DNA from: Membranipora membranacea
Taxonomy: Eukaryota > Bryozoa > Gymnolaemata > Cheilostomatida > Membraniporidae
Assembly (NCBI GenBank): GCA_914767715.1
Contig: OU612071.1
Coordinates: forward strand, 26,099,681 to 26,163,680
Direction: 5' to 3'
Length of the DNA stretch: 64,000 bases
Shown here in pieces: positions 13,401 through 23,600 of this stretch (position 1 is its first letter; the number at the start of each line of letters is the position of its first letter). The position numbers and the translations under genes are program-made. The notes under the pieces were generated by a model. The model ran no database searches and was not told the origin of the DNA. It saw nothing but the letters and a program-made list of their open reading frames with translations.

Positions 13401-14386
13401 TTCCTCCCTTAAAGTGAAACATGAGAATAGTTTCTTTTATAACAATGGTTCGAGGTCTCCATTGGAAAAAACTTCCTTTTGCTATAGGTCATTCGATAAT
13501 ATTTCTAGCATTCAAACAAAAATTGCAGGACCCCTGAAACAGAAACGGTGTTTTTAAATCAACAGGTACAGATGTGACTAAAATCACCCATGGTAGGCCA
13601 GCTGGATACCACCTTAATGGGACCTCGTTATTATCTCTATGTTGACCAATTGTCAATTATCACTATGGTGCACCACCTTGATACCATGTTTTATTGGACT
13701 TTGTCCGAGTCTCTTGCTACTGTGTCTCCTCCTCGCTCTCTGCTTGTCTTCCAGTCATCCACATCCAACTCTTCAACAAAAATCAACTCAACATTGAATT
13801 CATATATAGTATCCTTAGTGTTGAAGATGTAAATATTCGCTTGTTGTAGAATGTCCAAATTGATCAGTTTGTAACATCAGTTGTGCCTGGTTTTATAGGT
13901 CAAGTTATCAGATTCACTGTGAAGGCCTCGATATGACTTTTGTCATTTTTAAGTAACATATGTTTCTCACCCTTTTAAGGTTGTTTGCAATATTCTCCCA
14001 TTGCCAGAACATAAAATAGGCGCCGAATCTTACCGGGGTGGCTACTCCTGGTACTGTCCCGATTGCTAGAACTGGAAAATAAAGATAAGAATGGCTCCCG
14101 TATTATCGGATAGACAATTAGGTCTCGATTTAATCAATCTTTGACACATTTGACATAAATCGAGTGAAAAATATTTTGCACTTTCTTTGTTAGCAATTCA
14201 TTTGCTGTTTGATCCTGGTTCAAAGATGTTTCTTTTTTTATTTCAGAATCTTTTTTTTTTCTTCTGGCACTGAGTGCAAAACATTTTGAATGAGATGAAT
14301 TTGATTGCCAATAAAAGTATATATATACAAACAATCACTAAGTATTGAATTTGGCAAGTTATTTATTCATTTTTTTATTTATTGAT
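10418..14386. other. Mostly unassigned DNA
   Basis: No gene is supported. It includes the tRNA-like SINE head at 12281 and three close GGAATTCCC-type palindromes at 12068-12108. Minus-strand frames such as 12493-12678 (hydrophobic) and 14134-14334 (Lys-rich) have no recognisable domain, although atlastin's missing 3' exons would be expected on this strand further along. Confidence 0.4.
12281..12372 (+). repeat. tRNA-derived SINE head (pseudo-tRNA)
   Basis: An A-box-like GTGGTGTAGTGGTCTAAG is followed by TGCCTTGCTA. A perfect T-arm follows: CTGGG, loop TTCGAAT, CCCAG, with B box GGTTCGAATCC. An eight-T run ends it. The 5' and 3' acceptor strands (GCTAGCG and CTTGAAC) do not pair and the anticodon arm is irregular. 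I therefore read it as a tRNA-derived repeat, not a working tRNA. A similar TGCCTTGCTA...GGTTCGAATCC pair lies inverted at 44098-44165. Confidence 0.55.
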
Positions 14387-14641
14387 TAGGTAACTTTGCG
14401 CCCTTGGTATCTTTATTAAATAATCATTGATTATAATCATTTTCATGGGGAAATCCAACTAAATCCAACTTGAATTCAAGTTGTCTCCCTATTATCAATG
14501 AGGAGATAATCCTAAGTTTCATGTCAGTATCATTGAAAAACCGTATACCTAATCATAAAATCTTTTTAGTTGGATTTCCCCATGAAATTGATTATAATTA
14601 ATGATTATTTAATATAGATACCGAGGGCGCGAAGTTACCTA
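14387..14641. mobile_element. 255-bp MITE with ~73-bp inverted ends
   Basis: The left end TAGGTAACTTTGCGCCCTTG and the right end are inverse copies. Homology runs inward through a block resembling TTAAATAATCATTGATTATA to GGGGAAATCCAACT. The central ~100 bp is unique. The target duplication is unclear (ATT or TTGA-type remnants). Confidence 0.75.
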
Positions 14642-14816
14642 TTGAGGTTTTCTAAAAGTTTATAATTAAAGCAAATTAAAAATAACTTGTTATGCCTAAA
14701 TAAACTTATATTGTGCCCATGGTATGTTACATAACATTAATTTATTGCCATAGGTAGAAAGCTATGACTCTGAATCAAATGAAATTCAGCTATTATATGT
14801 CTTTTTCAACACCACA

Positions 14817-15039
14817 TGTGATGGAACCGGATATTAGCATAAAGGGATCTAGACAGCAGGTGAAAGAGATTAGCAGAGGACGCAGACTCGGACTATAATC
14901 GGATGCGCGAGAGAGAGGGTATTAGAATAAACGTGGACTAAGAAAGAAGAAGATAGAGGGAGACACTTACTAACTGTCATGCAGAACTAGGCAGCTAGGA
15001 ACACTCATACATTAATACATGTCAGTTGAATACACGACA
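14817..15039 (+). repeat. 5' LTR (223 bp)
   Basis: It begins TGTGATGGAACC and ends TACACGACA, matching 19537-19758. It starts directly after target duplication CCACA. Confidence 0.85.
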
Positions 15040-15053
15040 TGGTGTCAGAAGTG
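15040..15053 (+). promoter_or_regulatory. Primer binding site, tRNA-Leu type
   Basis: TGGTGTCAGAAGTG abuts the 5' LTR. It is complementary to the 3' end of a tRNA ending CACTTCTGACA plus CCA, as in animal tRNA-Leu(CAG). That primer is established for sea-urchin SURL-type Gypsy elements. Confidence 0.75.
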
Positions 15054-15199
15054 AAATGGAATTAGAGAGGATTGTCATGAGAGTTGAAATTAGAGAAGGA
15101 GAAGAGAGTTGAATGAATTTGAAATTGGCGGATTGTGACGTCATCGATAAAATTTGGCAACATTCCCGGTGACTCCTTGGTATTAAAGCAATGGGAGGA

Positions 15200-16208
15200 A
15201 AGTTTGGAAAGTGTGTGAAGATACCAGTGTTTAACGTTGAGCAAGGAGCAGAGTAAGAGAGCTGGAGAAAGCTCATGAATAGGTTTGAGATAGCGGTAAT
15301 TGGAGCGGGAATCAGGCACAAAGAATATGATGGAGTTAAGAAAAAGAGAACCTCCAGCAACGAATGTCAACAAATGTTTGAGACTGAACAGAGAAAAGTG
15401 GCTCTGTTAGTAGACAGCATGGGGGAATACGACATGAAAGTTTTTGAGTCGTGGCATATTCGACGTGGAAAACATGCAATACGAAAGGCTGAAAGCCCCG
15501 TTCGAGGTGCACTTTTCAAGTCGAGAGAATATAGTGGCAACGCGTCATAGGTTCTTAGGAATGGAAGAAAAAAGCGAAGAGAGGTTAGATAAATTTATCG
15601 AGAGAGTAGAAAGGAGAGGATGAACTTGTAGATGGGGAGGATTAGAAGAGGAAATGAGCGTTCAGGTAGTGATACAAAGCATGCACGTGGATAAGATAAG
15701 AAAGGAGTTGCTATAGAAGAAAGACCTGATATCACAGAAGGTAAGGGAGATTTGCAACAAGTACAAGTCAGCAAGGGCAGCTTCTAAAATTCTACAAAGA
15801 ACCGAGCCAAAACCCATATTAGAGGTGGATGAAGTAGCCGAGAAATATTCAGGCGACCATAGTCAAGAGGGAGAACAGGAAAACATAGATAGAGTTGGAG
15901 CAAGCAATTATGGCGGTAGTTTCAACTCGGGATTGAGAGGTCGAGGATATGGGAGAGGGCGAGGCAGAGGAAGAGGAAGTGGCTGCTACACGTGTGGAGG
16001 ATTTGGATATGGCTATAAGGAATGCAGAGATAACACGGAGAGAGAAATGGGAGCGTAAAGTGGAAACACAAACTTTAAGTGTTACATTTGTGGAGACATC
16101 AGACATTTAGAGAAATTCTGCCCGAGCCTAATCGGACAAAAAGACCCAAGCAAAAGCAAAGTTAATGCAGTGGCAGGGTATTCGAGCGAATCAGAGGAGT
16201 CATTATGA
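15200..16208 (+). pseudogene. gag of the LTR element, disrupted
   Basis: The capsid-like part reads across 15254-15770 in broken frames, with stretches such as MNRFEIAVIGAG and QRKVALLVDSMGEYDMKVFE. A Gly/Arg-rich segment (15940-15985) precedes two zinc knuckles. The first is CYTCGGFGYGYKEC, with Tyr where the knuckle His should be. The second, CYICGDIRHLEKFC, is canonical CCHC. At least one in-frame stop and a stop between the knuckles break it. Knuckle one would not bind zinc normally. Confidence 0.7.
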
Positions 16209-16227
16209 CTTATGAGCATAGAGTGAC

Positions 16228-16722
16228 AGCGGACGCTAGCTGCCATACACTAGGGGTAGCATTGCTACAAAACTAAGGTAATGGAGAATGGAGACCAGTG
16301 GCATATGCGTCATGAAAACTGACAGATGCAGAGAAGAGATACGGTGATATCGAGAAAGAAGCCTTAGAAATCACATGGTCATGTGGAAAGGTTGATTTCT
16401 ATTTGGTAGGAAGGCGGTTTGAAATAGAAACGGACCATAAACTGTTGATACCACTACCAGGATCCAAGGACCTCTCAGAGCTTCCGTTGAGAATCCAGAG
16501 GTTTAAAATGAGGTTGATGAGATACTGCTACGACATTTTCCATACGCCTGGGAACAATATGTTTATAGCAGATCTCTTGTCAAGGCCACCATCCAAAGAT
16601 GAAGCGGATAAGATATCGCAAGTGGAGATGCATATACAGAGCCGAGGAAAAAAATCTTATAGAGGAGATAAAGGTCGAAAGTGTATTAGGCAAGGAGTAT
16701 CAGGATATTATCAAATTTATTA
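16228..16722 (+). pseudogene. RNase H domain of pol, disrupted
   Basis: It begins TADASCHTLGVALLQN and continues through WRPVAYAS, DAEKRYGDIEKEALEITW, RRFEIETDHK and HTPGNNMFIADLLSRP. These are the ordered motifs of a Gypsy RNase H and tether. A TGA follows YAS. The preceding gag tail joins straight to this domain, so protease and RT are deleted. Confidence 0.75.
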
Positions 16723-16902
16723 GAGAAGGATGGCCAGGAGAATTGAAAAGGGAAATGAGGCAAGTTTAGGGATGTGCAGACCTATTAAGCGAGAAAAATG
16801 GCATGGTGATGATGAATAATCGGTTATTCATTCCAAAGAAGATGAGAACTCAAATGTTGGGAAGGTTGCATTCGGGGCACTGGGTGCCCACCATTAATAG
16901 AG

Positions 16903-17397
16903 AGTTTTCTGAGCTCTTATTTATGTCTCAATTTGGAGTTGTCCTCTCTCCAGTTTGGTACTTTTTACCCACTGAAAAACCTGCTGAAAGAGGGTTATCT
17001 AAAAAACCGCTTATATTAGGATAAAAATGATTTTTGATTCAGAGTCTACACCATTGGAAACCCTGTGAGACAGGGTTTTCAAATTATTGGAGGCTTGAAT
17101 GTTGATAAATCTTAATTTTAGTGACAAAACTCGTGAAAAATTCTGCCAAATTGTCCGCGAAACAGGCAGAAAAAGCTATGATTGACTACCCAAATATTAA
17201 AATTATTTCCCAAACTATGTCCATATGTTGGATGTCAATGTTGCAGATTCTGAATCAAAAATAATGTTTATCCTGTTATCAGCGGTTTTCAAGATAACCC
17301 TCTTTTCAGCACGTTTTTCCTATGCGGCGTGGGTTAAAAGTGCCAAACTGGAGAGAGGACAACTCCAAATTGAGGCCTAACTCAGAGCTCGGAAAAC
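16903..17397. mobile_element. MITE inserted in the LTR element
   Basis: The left arm (about 16903-17045) and right arm (about 17250-17397) are inverted copies. They share AGTTTTC-GAGCTC, CTCAATTTGGAGTTGTCCTC, TCCAGTTTGG and, at the inner edge, TTTTTGATTCAGA. The integrase frame stops at one edge and resumes at the other, so it inserted after the retrotransposon. A target duplication is not evident. Confidence 0.75.
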
Positions 17398-18210
17398 TGT
17401 TTTTAGAGAGATCATAGATATGGTTGAATGCTGGTCCAAATGCATTCAATTTAGGAAAGTGCAAAATCTGCCGCTGAAACAGACCCAGCTGCCAGACAAG
17501 CCTTGGACACATATTATAGCGTCAGATTTATTTGAATAAAAGGGAAGAAACTATGCACTCTTCATAGAGTATTACTCAAGGTGGATTGAGGTGTTCGAGA
17601 TGGAGGGGCTTACAGTAGCAGAATTGGCCAAGAAATTTAGAGCAATCATCTCAAGATTAGGAGCACCAAATAGGAATAGAACAGATAACGGACCTTGTTA
17701 TCTATCTCAGGTATGGAGATCGCTCATGGAGGAGTGTAATGTAATACACTCTAGCATACACTCTAGCAGAGAGAGGAGTGGAGATCTTAAAGGGGCTGTT
17801 GAAAAAGGAGGACAAGGTACTCTTGGCCTGTCGAACAACGCCACTGGAAAGCGGGTCCCGAGTTACTCTACGGACGTAGAATGGGAAACGAGTTGCCAAT
17901 GCACCATGAACAACAAGCAGACAAGGATTCGTTTAAGGAGAGAGACTCACATTAGAAAAGAAGACAACATTTTAACTTTGGCAGGGGAAGAAGAGCAAAA
18001 GAAGTGGAGGAGCTGAAGGAAGGCCAATTAGTGTTGATAAAAATTAGCAATGAAGATAAAGGAAAGAAGGGAGTGATTAAATACCAGGTGGAAGAACCTA
18101 TCAGTTACTGGGTTGAAACAGAGAAGAGGCTCGTCCAGCGGACTAAAAAACATTTACGACCGCTATACGCGGAATGCCCAACAGCTGCAATAGCAGAAGG
18201 CAGGAGAAAT
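17398..18210 (+). pseudogene. Integrase of the LTR element, disrupted
   Basis: The zinc-binding region is degraded (ECWSKCIQFRKV). The core reads PDKPWTHIIASDLFE, stop, then KGRNYALFIEYYSRWIEVFE and NRTDNGPCYLSQVW, giving two catalytic-type Asp residues. A frame change leads to a C-terminal domain starting near 18004: GQLVLIKISNEDKGKKGVI and later RLVQRTKKHLRPLY, a Gypsy-type tail. Multiple stops make it non-functional. Confidence 0.75.
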
Positions 18211-18431
18211 ATAGAGGATAATTTGGGTAGCGAGGAGCCACTAGTACAACCTAAGAGGCCCGGTAGAAATACAAAAAAAACAAGACCCGTCTTTTGTGTA
18301 TTATTAGGATTAACGGTACTTAAAACTCAGTGTGTTGTAGATTTGAGTCGAAGGAACAGAGGTGAATTGAGAAATTAGGAAGGACTTGTTAGCTTTCGGA
18401 AGGACTCATGAGATTTAGGAAGGAAGAGGAG

Positions 18432-19300
18432 ATGGCAACTAACAACACCAACGTTGTCATCGGTAATAGCACCATCAGATTCCTCGACCTCCCTGATATC
18501 GACACTTTCAGCTACTCAGGGTCAACTCTTTCACATGAGACATCACCCAGACCGACTAGGGATTAAGCTGTTGGTATCAGGGATACTGGACATCGTGCAA
18601 AGCGGGAGACCCACGCAGCAAGCCCCATGATCTTAGCTTATGAAAGGACATTGAGAGAATTAGCAGAAAAGACCGAAGCTATTACTGTGCCAATTTTATC
18701 CTCCCAGATCACTCACACCCGATCACTGGGGGATAGTGAACAGATTGAATCATAAAGGATCTGTAATCTCAACTCAAAAAAAGACAAGGGGACTCCTGCC
18801 TCACTGCGATTGTATTTGGAAGGCAGAGCGATAGCAAGGATCTATACTTTAGAACGGAACGGCTAAGGGATGAAGCCCACCCAGGCCAATCTTTGGCGAG
18901 GCAAATGTCGGACACCATAATGCAGTTTATCCGGAATAGAGGAAGAAGGCTAGGAGAGAGGGGAGAAGAGAAAGTAAAAACAATTAGAGAGGGAGAAGAC
19001 GAAAGAGATAGAATAGAGGCCAACCGGCAGCAGGAACCAAGAGTAAGAAGGGACAGAGAGCAGCCAAGGAGAGGAAGAGATAGGGAGGAAGAAAACAGGC
19101 AAATTAGGCAGGAACCGGTCGTAAGAAGAGACAGAGAGGAGCTAAGGAGAGAAAGAGATAGAGAGGAAGAAAACATTAGGATAAGTAATCGAGAAGACAT
19201 GGAAAAGGCAGTAGAGGAAGTAAGAGCAGAGTACCAAAAGCGGCGCCATAGGCTGCTGGATCGAAACAACAGGACTTACCAACAAAGGCTAGATGAGTAA
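18432..19300 (+). pseudogene. Extra 3' reading frame of the LTR element
   Basis: Downstream of integrase lies a second, broken coding stretch. It starts with MATNNTNVVIGNSTIRF and LDLPDIDTFSYSG. A 135-codon open frame (18893-19300) follows, extremely rich in Arg and Glu, with an internal repeat of RRDRE-LRRERDREEEN type, and probably forms a coiled coil. It is not an envelope protein: no signal or membrane segment is seen. The YLEGRAIARIYTLER portion near 18809 looks gag-like, so it may be a captured or duplicated gag-like frame. Confidence 0.45.
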
Positions 19301-19456
19301 GTGAGAGAGGAAGAGGACAGAGAAGGGGAGGAGTGACAGTGAAGAGGGACAGGCAGAGACCGAGAAATTGGGACATAAGAGAGAACGTCTCCAGAAGGCG
19401 GTACAATCAGGATTAGGAGGGAGAAAATAAAAAGAAGAAAAATATACGAAGAAAAT

Positions 19457-19536
19457 TAGGAAAGGAAAGGAGATGTGGTGGAACCAAATATTAGCATAAG
19501 GAATCCAGACAATAGATTTGAGGAAAGGAAGGGAGA
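19457..19536 (+). repeat. Duplicated polypurine tract and LTR start
   Basis: The true tract, AGGAAAGGAAGGGAGA (19521-19536), abuts the 3' LTR. A second tract ends at 19473 and is followed by TGTGGTGGAACC and about 27 more bases of LTR-like sequence up to about 19512. The junction is therefore present twice in tandem. Confidence 0.7.
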
Positions 19537-19758
19537 TGTGGTGGAACCGGATATTAGCATAAGGGATCTAGACAGCAGGTGAAAGAGATTAGCAAAAGAC
19601 ACAGACTCGGACTATACCCAGATGCGCGAGAGAGAGGGTATCAGAAAAAGCGTGGACGAAGAAAGAAGAAGATATAGAGAGACGCTTACTAACTTACATG
19701 CATAACTAGGGAGTTAGGAACACTCATACATCAATACATGTAAGTTGAATACACGACA
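19537..19758 (+). repeat. 3' LTR (222 bp)
   Basis: It starts TGTGGTGGAACCGG after the polypurine tract and ends TACACGACA before CCACA. It differs from the 5' LTR by roughly 22 changes. Confidence 0.85.
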
Positions 19759-19790
19759 CCACATACCACAACCAGCTGATGAAAAGTTAC

Positions 19791-19894
19791 CAAATGTCAG
19801 TATATGGTAAAGCGTCCATTTCTTGTCATTTGAAGCCTTATAGTCAGCATATAAGAATCTTATAAGCTGTTTCAACTCGTTAGCATATTCTCTT
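19791..19894 (-). CDS. atl: Atlastin exon 10, last one recognised
   Basis: 104 bp. It encodes [20 protein letters not shown], then [13 protein letters not shown], up to donor GTAACT. The NDKK position corresponds to the linker just before atlastin's membrane hairpin. Reading through the donor adds only a short tail that stops at 19717 inside the 3' LTR. Confidence 0.85.
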
Positions 19895-20482
19895 CTGTAA
19901 ACAGAAAAAAGGAATAGCAACACATCAAGAAGAGCATAGGTAGGTAGAAGCCGAAGAAATATTATCAAATATTTCAGCATGACGATAGCTATGGACAAAA
20001 TATGATATATCACCCTTTGCACAATAAAAAATGAGGATTCTTGCAACTACGAGATGGTAACTAAGTTCAGCCCCATGGTACCAGAAGAAAGCCGATCCTC
20101 AGTACTACAGGACTTTGCGGATTCTTGAGTGTTGTGAATATGAGAATAATAAATAAATCCTGTCATAGTAGTTGACTCGTTGCCAAAACAATCAATAAAT
20201 CAACAAATCAAGAAAAGGATAAAATTAAATAAATCGATGAAGAGAACAATTCAATAAATAATTAAATAGATTATTAGATATAATAATGAATAAATCGATA
20301 GTTGAGCAGAAACAAGACACCAAATATGAAATTAAATAAATAAATGAATGAATAAGTGAATGAATAAAGAGGTAATAAATGTGTGAAAGAACAAAAAAGT
20401 AAAAGAATCAGTGAATTATTGAAAAACAATGAATAAAGAATGAAGAAAAATTTACTATAAAAAATACCAAGCAAACAATCAA

Positions 20483-20573
<91 letters not shown>

Positions 20574-20590
20574 TCCAGCCAGCCAGCCAT

Positions 20591-20633
<43 letters not shown>

Positions 20634-23600
20634 ATCAACACATCAATCAACATATCAATCAACATATCAATCAACATATCAATCAAACGATTCATTTATT
20701 CAATATTCTGAGTTGAACGTCATTGTACTATATCACATAATATCCAAATATCGCTCACCTGCACTCAAGACTACCAAATTTCTTTTTCTCACTAAAGGCA
20801 TCCAAAGCCATCTTACGGGACAACTTATGTGCTTCTTCCAGCTTCTTAGGATACACATAACCGTCACTGCATGTCTGTAAAAGTTTATCAAAATTGCAAA
20901 TGCGTATTTGAATAATCAATTCTATTCACATAATCAATCCCAAATTCTAAAGCAAATGATCAACGAAAAATAATTTCAAAACCAGATAAAACCTAGGAGT
21001 TTACAACGTAACACGGTAACAGCACATGAATTGAAGTCTTCCCATATTTGGTATCATATTGAAGAGCTAATAAAGAGCACTGTTTCAACCCTTTAAATAG
21101 CCTATGGACACAGATGAACTAACTAATGAGCTAATGACTTCACTGAAAGAAAACTTCATCAACAACTAAAGTTACCCTATCTTTATCTGTCTATATCTCA
21201 TGTAGTGTGTACTAAATGCACTTATTTTGAGGAATGGTATTCTGAAGTATGGAAAACTCTTCGAAAGATATCAAAGAGTAAGGATATACCAAGGGGACAG
21301 TTCAATGATAGTTATAGTACCTGTAAATTTTGATTCACTGGGGGAAAATATGCACAGCTGGATGCCAAAAAGTCATTATCTCTATATGTTATAATGCCAT
21401 TTCTCTTGCAGACACCCCTACCTTTGATGAGCCATAATTCATTCAATCAGTCTTTGGGATAAATACAGAATGAGTTACGGCTCATCAAAGGTAGGGATGT
21501 CTGCAAAAAATGGCATTATAACATATGGAGATGACGTGTTTTTGGCATCCAATGTGCAAAATTTTCGCCCAGTGGATCAAAAACCACAAGCTATAACTAT
21601 CATTGGAGTGTCCCTTCTGTATATCCTTACTCTGTTAAAATACTGTTTTTTGGCGTGTGATGAGCAATATTTAGACAAGTAGGTTTTTTAAACAACTAGG
21701 TGGATCAATTTTATTCATGTATCAAATTATTCTCTGATTCTTCAGCTCCGTAATGATGTGCTTCATTAGAAAATTGGTCCACTCTTAGTGCATTTTATAT
21801 CTATCGCAGTAGAGGCCTTCCCGAAAAACGCTCACATCAAGCCAGGCTAACGTTTTGTGACGTCAGAGAGCTGTTTGAGTGATCAACCTATTGTAAAATC
21901 AAAACAAACAGAGCTATCTTGTATTCAATACAGCGGAAAATCCATGGTGCTGATTTTCATTTTCTACTGTGAGCCTATGCACCCACATCTCAATTGCAAC
22001 CTCATGGAAGGGCACTGTCATCCCCATCCCCAAATTTGAGGTATGATGGTCTAAAAAGTCAGCTTATTTGTTTGATTTCTGCAAATGTAGGTCAACACAG
22101 AGCACCAAACTAAGGCTATATTTTGTAGTAAGGTATTCTATGAATGGCCCCCATTGAATACAATACTCCACTGAGATCAACTGGCTAAGTAAACAAATTT
22201 GGAATTTTATATTACAAGCACACGGAGGTGTGTGTGTGTTTGTTCGATTGAGAATAAATGACACATACTATAAACTGAGGTAAGACGCAGGTCAGAAAAT
22301 AGAATAATCCAGCGATAGCTGAGTCATCGGCTGCACGAAGTTAGTGAAAATAAGGCGAAGGGAAAGGAGATCAAGAATTTTTAGACTTTAGCATTCCAAT
22401 ATGTTATAGCTTTAGACTTTAGATAAAGCTTTAGACATTAGCTGTGTTACTGTTCTCATATTCTTGAAACTGACCAGCTTATAGTATGCCTTATGTATAA
22501 TTATGTGAACTTGACTAAAAACTTTCGGTGAGGACCTGCTGTTTGCCATCCATTGTATATTTATAATTGGAGATTCTTAATTGACAAAACTTTATCAGCA
22601 GACAAAAATTCTATGTGATGATAAAATTCTAAATAATGTGCTGGGTAGATGGCGAGCGGAGGAAAATCCGAAAAATACTGTGCTGCGGCTAACTGTGACA
22701 AAGATTCTTGATTTTTTGTAAAAAATGGCCAGAACACAAATTTTGTGTTCTGGCCATCAACCAAGACACAAATTATTGCTGGTTATGTAAATCAAAATCA
22801 ATTATTGTAATGTCCATTGAAATATTATTGTCATTCCGCTTGAGGAACAAGCCTACCTCTGCATGCATATATCCTCCACGGTCAGTTTTTGTGAAGAAAC
22901 ATATTCCTTCACCATCAGTTGCCTGCCCTATTCCCCTAGAATGGCCCCAGAAGCTTCATTATCTGAATCAACAGATTACTCTGTGAGCATATTTTGCAGT
23001 CATCGATGAGGTAATTTATCATGAGCCGCAATAATGTTTGTTTTGACAGCAATGTGATATTTTATGTGGGGAGAGCCTTCTCAAAGAATATAAAACAATG
23101 GCCATGTAGACATAACCGCATCCACTAGGATACTGTGTTTAGTGAACAAAGATGTTGATGCGTGACCTATTTAGCTAAAGTTGTTGAGGAATTTCTATCA
23201 ACACAGCGCACTAACAGCTCTGTGACTTCAAATATCACAACCTTTTCAGGGTTAATTTTATGCGAGCGTTTTTAGGAAGGCCTCTACTGCGATAGATATA
23301 TAATGCACTTAGAGTTGACCAATTTTTTAAAGGAGCATATCATAACGGTGGTGAAGAATCAGAGAATAATGTGATGCATAAGTAATATTGAGCCACCTAG
23401 TGGTTTAAGAGCAATTTTAATCAGGTATCATTTGGTGACAATACTGTGGACATTCTTACTCAAAAAACCGTTCTTACCTCATCCATTTTCTTTTCGTAAA
23501 GCTTCACAGCCTGCTTTTGATCAGCTAGATTGAAAGCATCCGCATTTGCATTCATAATTGACTTAGGGTTAGGTAGCGCATCTCCCATGAATATTTTGAT

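Larger units (their letters stand above)
14817..19758 (+). mobile_element. Decayed Ty3/Gypsy (Mag-like) LTR retrotransposon
   Basis: It is complete from LTR to LTR and flanked by a 5-bp duplication, CCACA (14812-14816 and 19759-19763). The order is 5' LTR, tRNA-Leu-type primer site, gag with zinc knuckles, RNase H, integrase, an extra charged 3' frame, polypurine tract and 3' LTR. Protease and reverse transcriptase are missing, so there is a large internal deletion near 16210. The frames carry many stops and shifts, and a 495-bp MITE sits between RNase H and integrase. The LTRs differ at about 22 of 223 positions by eye, so it is not recent. The RNase H and integrase wording fits the Mag/SURL-type lineage. 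It lies in an atlastin intron, antisense to that gene. Confidence 0.85.

Noticed and set aside
14029-14066. Short exon continuing atlastin (VL-AIGTVPGVATP)
   Set aside because: The phase fits and splice sites exist, but the 38-bp text does not resemble the family and no following exon was found.
18769-19269. 166-codon minus-strand frame rich in Ser and Leu
   Set aside because: Antisense shadow of the Arg/Glu-rich 3' frame of the LTR element.
20483-20695. 70-codon WLAG-repeat frame
   Set aside because: Translation of the AGCC microsatellite.
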